DNA of 64,000 nt, from contig JACPNS010000008.1 of assembly GCA_016185345.1 (NCBI GenBank), positions 57,966 to 121,965 of the forward strand, read 5' to 3'. Of the stretch, positions 60,658 through 64,000 are shown in pieces (the first letter of the stretch is position 1; each line of letters opens with the position of its first letter). This DNA comes from Solirubrobacterales bacterium (lineage in GTDB: Bacteria > Actinomycetota > Thermoleophilia > Solirubrobacterales > JACPNS01). Made by a program: the position numbers and the translations under genes. Under the pieces are notes generated by a model that was not told the origin of the DNA, did not search any database, and saw only the letters and a program-made list of their open reading frames with translations.

Positions 60658-60858
60658 TCACACTAGCGTCGGCCGAGACCTGGAGTGCGCCGCAAGGCCG
60701 ATGCCCCAGCCGAGCAGTACGAAGATGAACCACGGAAAACTCGTGCCGACGCCCGGCTGACACAGCGTCACTCGGATCGCGATCAGCAGCACGTTCACCG
60801 CAATGGAGTGGGTGAATTGCGGCGTGCCAAGGCCTGTTCTGTATCTGATCGCGGCGCA
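60658..60858 (-). pseudogene. Remnant of a 2TM-domain membrane protein
   Basis: Minus-strand frame ending at 60658 reads FTHSIAVNVLLIAIRVTL, then SFPWFIFVLLGWGIGLAAH, the paired helices and GWGIGLAAH ending of small 2TM-domain proteins. No start codon is found in frame before the first helix, and the frame runs under the start of the plus-strand exonuclease gene. Probably an N-terminally decayed gene. Confidence 0.4.
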
Positions 60859-61608
60859 ATGTCCCCGGCCGCGGTTAGTTTTTTGGCCGTGGCCGGAGCG
60901 GACTCAAATTGGCATCACGGCAGGCTTGCCGCCTTCGACATCGAATCGACCGGCGTCGATCCGCAGAGCGATCGCATCGTGACGGCGACGGTCAGCGTCG
61001 TCGGCGGGCAGAAGCCGATCGATACGACGTCGTGGCTGGCCGATCCCGGCGTACCGATACCCGAAGCCGCCGCTCGCGTTCATGGCATCACGACCGAGAT
61101 GGCGCAAGCCGAGGGCAGGCCGTCGGCCGAGGTGGTCGCCGAAATCGTCGAGAAGCTCGCCGGACAGATCGCCCAGGGCGTCCCAATTGTCGCCTTCAAC
61201 GCACGCTACGACCTGACGATGCTCGACCGTGAAGCGCGGCGCCACGGCGTCGTCCCCTTGACCGAGCGCGGCTCGGAGCTCTTCGTGATCGACCCACTGA
61301 TCATGGACAAACAACTCTGGAAGTTCCGCAAGGGCAAGCGCACATTGACCGCCGTTTGTGAGGTCTACAACGTCAAGCTCTCAGAAGACGACGCACACGC
61401 CGCAGACGCCGACGCGATCGCCGCCGCACGGGTGGCCTGGCGGATGGGCGAGCAGTACGACGAGCTGAAGGGAGTCGGCCTTAAGGAGCTTCACGCCTCG
61501 CAGATTCTCTGGGCAGCCGAGCAGGCAGCATCGCTTGAGGACTACTTCCGCTCCCAGGGCAAGAACGAGACGATCGAGCGCGACTGGCCGATCGTCAGCG
61601 CCGACTAA
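60859..61608 (+). CDS. DnaQ-like 3'-5' exonuclease (DEDDh family)
   Basis: 249 residues. DEDDh residues: FDIESTG (first D and E), FNARYDLTML (second D), and HAADADA (His and last D). VHGITTEMA is the family motif I-II linker. The C-terminal ~60 residues (LKGVGLKELHASQILWAAEQAASLEDYFRSQG) are typical of actinobacterial exonuclease domain proteins. It degrades DNA or RNA 3' ends in the cytosol; the precise role is not known. Start ATG at 60859; alternatives further in cannot be excluded. Convergent overlap of 4 bp with the next gene. Confidence 0.9.
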   Translation: MSPAAVSFLAVAGADSNWHHGRLAAFDIESTGVDPQSDRIVTATVSVVGGQKPIDTTSWLADPGVPIPEAAARVHGITTEMAQAEGRPSAEVVAEIVEKLAGQIAQGVPIVAFNARYDLTMLDREARRHGVVPLTERGSELFVIDPLIMDKQLWKFRKGKRTLTAVCEVYNVKLSEDDAHAADADAIAAARVAWRMGEQYDELKGVGLKELHASQILWAAEQAASLEDYFRSQGKNETIERDWPIVSAD

Positions 61609-62540
61609 GCAGCGATCTTCGGCGGAGGCCCAGGCGGCTTCTCGCGCTCGATCTCGCGCTTGTCCACCTCGCTGCCGGGCTGCCAGCCCGGACCGCGGAA
61701 CATGTAGCCCATGCGATCGCGCCAACTGGTTGCGGCGCGAACGTCGCGCCAGATCGCGATCCATTCGTGGGCGAAGACCTTGAAGGGATTGAAGGTGTGG
61801 ATGTTCTTGGTCAGGCCGTACTTCACGCGGTCGCCCTCCGGCTCGAACGATCCGAACATGCGATCCCAGATGATCAGGATGCCGCCGTAGTTGCGGTCGA
61901 GGTACTGCGGGTTGCTGCCGTGGTGAACCCGGTGGTGGCTCGGCGTGTTGAAGACGTATTCGAACGGGCGCGGGAGCCGCCCGATCGCCTCGGTGTGGAT
62001 CCAGTACTGGTAGATCAGGCTGACGGCATGCATTCCGATGATCATCGCTGGCGAGAAGCCCATCAGCGCGAGCGGGATCCAGAACGGAAGTTCGGTCATG
62101 AGTACCCACTGCTGACGCAGCGCAGTTGAGAGATTGAAGTGCTGGCTCGAGTGGTGTACGACGTGCTGGGCCCAGAAGAGTCGGACCTCGTGGTGCACGC
62201 GGTGATACCAGTAGAAGGCGAAGTCGTCGGCCAGAAAAAGTACGAGGTACGTGTACGGCTGATCGGCCGGGAATTGGAACGGCGCGATGTACTTGTAGAT
62301 CGCCGCGAGGATCGCGATCTGGGCGATCTTCCAGACCGCGTTGACGATGAGGTTGCCGAGCCCCATCGTGATCGAGGTCTGGGTGTCGCGCCTCTCGTAG
62401 CCGACCGGGCCCTCGATGCCCATGGCGAGATCAAGCGCCTCATCCTCGTCTTCGGGGTGGTGGACGTGCCGGAGCAGCAGCATTTCCACCACCAGAAGGA
62501 TGATGAAGTACGGAATTGCGTAGAGGATCAGATTGACCAT
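61605..62540 (-). CDS. Sterol desaturase/fatty acid hydroxylase superfamily protein
   Basis: 311 residues, about four TM helices. Histidine motifs are HRVHH (113-117), HVVHHSSQHFN (126-136) and HHRVHHGSNPQYLDRNYGG (around residue 200), the C-5 sterol desaturase/AGMO set. The N-terminus is a long hydrophobic helix (LILYAIPYFIILLVVEMLLL). The family modifies sterol-like or ether-lipid substrates. The Pro-rich C-terminal tail (EKPPGPPPK) is variable. Confidence 0.93.
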   Translation of the reverse strand: MVNLILYAIPYFIILLVVEMLLLRHVHHPEDEDEALDLAMGIEGPVGYERRDTQTSITMGLGNLIVNAVWKIAQIAILAAIYKYIAPFQFPADQPYTYLVLFLADDFAFYWYHRVHHEVRLFWAQHVVHHSSQHFNLSTALRQQWVLMTELPFWIPLALMGFSPAMIIGMHAVSLIYQYWIHTEAIGRLPRPFEYVFNTPSHHRVHHGSNPQYLDRNYGGILIIWDRMFGSFEPEGDRVKYGLTKNIHTFNPFKVFAHEWIAIWRDVRAATSWRDRMGYMFRGPGWQPGSEVDKREIEREKPPGPPPKIAA

Positions 62541-62607
62541 GGGTCAGGCGCGCGCTCCCCAGCGGGCGCCTACAGGATACGTGCGAACGCTCGCGCGAAG
62601 GTCACTG

Positions 62608-63726
62608 TCAGGCGAAGTCGGTGCGAACTTCCGTCAGCTCGACTGAGAACGTGGTGCCGAGACCAACTTCGCTTTCAACGTCGACCGTCCCGCCCATCTC
62701 CTCAACCAGACTCCGCGTGAGCGACAGCCCGAGTCCGACGCCCTCGACGTCGCCTGGCTCAGCCCCAAGTCGCTCGAATGGCTGGAACAGTCTCGTGTGG
62801 TCCGCCTCGTCAATGCCAATTCCGGAATCGGCGACTGTCAGTCGCACGCGACCCGAGAGTGGCAACTGCGTCACTTCGATCCACGCTCGGCCGTCGGGGC
62901 GGTTGTACTTGATCGCATTCGATAGCAAGTTGACCACGGCCTGGGTCAACCGACGAGCATCAGCTTTGACGAACAGCTCGCACGATTGCTCCGGAAGCGA
63001 CAGAGTGACGCCCGTCCTGATCGCCAACGGGGTCATCAACTCGACGGCAGACTGCAGCACGAAATCGAGCCGCACCGGTTCGATTGAAATCTGCATCTGC
63101 CCAGACTCGATGCGAGTGATGTCAAGCAGGTCGTTGGTCAGCGCCAGGAGATGCTCACCCGCATTGAAGATCGCCTCTGCCGCCTGCAGATCCTCCCCCG
63201 TCAGTTGACCATCCAGCTTGAGAAATTCGCTGTAACCGATGACTGCGGTCAGCGGCGATCGGAGTTCGTGAGTCATACGACAGAGGAACGTGTCCTTTGC
63301 CTCATTCTCTGTCCGTAGTTGCAGGGTGAATTCGCGGAGCTCTTCGCGCTCGGTCGTGTCCTGAAGCTCGACAATCACGTGCGAGAGAACCCCGTCCGAT
63401 CCGACCACCGGGGTACTTACCGCCCGCCAGGAAAGAGTGCGATGCTCGCTCTGCTGAGTCTCAGTCGCGTCGGGACGCAGAGTTCGAATTGCACGTTTGA
63501 CCGAATCGCGAAGGTCGGCGTCGTTCAGCTCTCGTCCGATCGTGTCACTGCGATCTCTCATCGTCGCCCTGAGACAGGCGTCGGTCGCATCGAGTATCCG
63601 GAGATTCGGAGCCACGATCAGATACATCCCGGGGATCGACTCAAAGAAGCTCGAGGTATCGAAATCGGCGACTTGCCGATCCTCGGTACCGACGCAGACC
63701 TCCTGCTTTAAATCTCCTGAGTACAT
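62608..63726 (-). CDS. PAS-domain sensor histidine kinase
   Basis: 372 residues from the ATG at 63726. PAS domain (~25-125, FFESIPGMYLIVAPNLRILDATDACLRAT...HVIVELQDTTERE), then HisKA with phospho-acceptor His153 (MTHELRSPLTAVIGYSEF). HATPase follows: N box NLLSNAIKYN, G1 DSGIGIDEAD, F box LFQPFERL, G2 GVGLGLSLTRSLV. No TM segment, so a soluble kinase. No response regulator is seen in the window. The frame stays open upstream to 63972 but with no family sequence. Confidence 0.92.
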   Translation of the reverse strand: MYSGDLKQEVCVGTEDRQVADFDTSSFFESIPGMYLIVAPNLRILDATDACLRATMRDRSDTIGRELNDADLRDSVKRAIRTLRPDATETQQSEHRTLSWRAVSTPVVGSDGVLSHVIVELQDTTEREELREFTLQLRTENEAKDTFLCRMTHELRSPLTAVIGYSEFLKLDGQLTGEDLQAAEAIFNAGEHLLALTNDLLDITRIESGQMQISIEPVRLDFVLQSAVELMTPLAIRTGVTLSLPEQSCELFVKADARRLTQAVVNLLSNAIKYNRPDGRAWIEVTQLPLSGRVRLTVADSGIGIDEADHTRLFQPFERLGAEPGDVEGVGLGLSLTRSLVEEMGGTVDVESEVGLGTTFSVELTEVRTDFA

Positions 63727-63894
63727 ATGCACTAGATAAGACGCGCCAGCGAGCTCATGGTGTCGAAAGTTGCGACGTCCTACGCATATAGGTGGTCCGC
63801 GCGACGGATTTGTGACCGGATCCACCAGAGTATTTTTTCGCCGCGCTACAAAGACGGACAGGGAGGTGTGTGATTTCACCACATCGTCCACAGA
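63727..63894. other. Gap upstream of the histidine kinase, no gene seen
   Basis: About 170 bp with no convincing coding frame. The minus-strand frame of the kinase continues open but contains no conserved PAS or signal sequence. No clear promoter box is seen. The interval ends at the probable insertion-sequence edge, so the original kinase promoter region may have been displaced. Confidence 0.5.
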
Positions 63895-64000
63895 TGTGTC
63901 AGGACATAGGAGACATCCCCTTTCGAGAAGGCGGTCTCCTTGGACAAGGCGCGTTATCTGGTTGAAGCTCACCTGACTGAAGGTGTGAGCGTCGCTTCCC
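63895..64000 (+). mobile_element. Probable left end of an IS481-like insertion sequence
   Basis: TGTGTCAGGACATAGGAGACA at 63895 onward resembles the TGT-starting terminal repeats of IS481-family elements and is followed 45 bp later by a transposase start. The right end is beyond the window. It would have inserted about 170 bp upstream of the histidine kinase gene. Assignment is tentative because only ~105 bp are visible. Confidence 0.4.
63940..64000 (+). CDS. IS481-family transposase/integrase, 5' end only
   Basis: The frame from TTG at 63940 reads LDKARYLVEAHLTEGVSVAS, the N-terminal HTH start of integrase-core transposases of this family (the common form is MDKARYLVEAHLREGRSVAE). GAGAAGG lies 13 nt upstream. 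The rest of the gene is outside the window. Confidence 0.5.
   Translation, partial: MDKARYLVEAHLTEGVSVAS

Noticed and set aside
63727..63972. N-terminal extension of the histidine kinase
   Set aside because: The open frame has no conserved sequence, runs into the probable insertion-sequence end, and the PAS domain is complete from the ATG at 63726.

Overview
The window is high-GC, gene-dense, mostly single-copy metabolic DNA with short intergenic gaps and many overlapping start/stop codons. It looks like chromosome of an actinobacterium. Three things point, by inference, to class Thermoleophilia (Solirubrobacterales-like): an acyl-CoA desaturase divergent from a PucR regulator, an RskA-type anti-sigma factor, and two large secreted proteins built from Ig-like repeats with paired cysteines (ECK...TCR). 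No ribosomal or other phylogenetic marker is present, so the placement is tentative. There is no phage, plasmid or CRISPR signal. One complete small transposase element lies near 40 kb and the left edge of a probable insertion sequence lies at the right end.

Layout. 0-7.8 kb: two luciferase-like flavin monooxygenases (one cut by the window edge), a HAD phosphatase, an esterase, a two-gene ABC exporter, a zincin-like protein, a multi-cluster CDGSH protein, an Old Yellow Enzyme and a DUF6159 membrane protein. 7.8-10.7 kb: a tight alkB - rubredoxin - tetR operon behind a near-consensus promoter, downstream of an SDR gene. 10.8-18.4 kb: a metallo-beta-lactamase-fold enzyme, a K+ channel with two RCK domains, desaturase/PucR, a DNA alkylation repair pair (Ada-AlkA fusion plus MGMT) and a SHOCT membrane protein. 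18.4-23.4 kb: a crotonase, a PadR-MMPL exporter pair and a methyltransferase.

23.3-31.5 kb holds an amine catabolism locus. A four-gene minus-strand operon (class III aminotransferase, saccharopine-dehydrogenase-like protein, alanine dehydrogenase, aminobutyraldehyde-type dehydrogenase) lies divergent from an APC permease, a UspA protein and an HSL-family hydrolase. The logic is uptake, pyruvate-dependent transamination, aldehyde oxidation, and regeneration of pyruvate from alanine. 31.5-42.7 kb: an HD-GYP protein, a tandem Fluc pair, an enoyl-CoA isomerase with a quinone reductase, MarR and PurT, a decayed thioesterase, a LOG protein, a membrane class III cyclase, a RAYT transposase between two 48-bp hairpin repeats, an acyl-CoA dehydrogenase and an HTH protein.

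42.7-48.9 kb encodes the two Ig-repeat proteins in tandem, with a terminator and a foldable leader between them. 48.9-64 kb: TetR regulators, a DUF4389 protein, a Baeyer-Villiger-type monooxygenase, an ECF sigma/anti-sigma pair, YceH, an MFS exporter with its TetR, a cupredoxin-like lipoprotein, UspA, a subtilisin, TadA, tRNA-Ser(CGA), two further di-iron membrane enzymes, a DEDDh exonuclease, a PAS histidine kinase and the edge of an IS481-like element. A recurring theme is membrane di-iron oxidation of alkyl chains (AlkB, acyl-CoA desaturase, FA-desaturase family, sterol-desaturase family) together with beta-oxidation-type enzymes.
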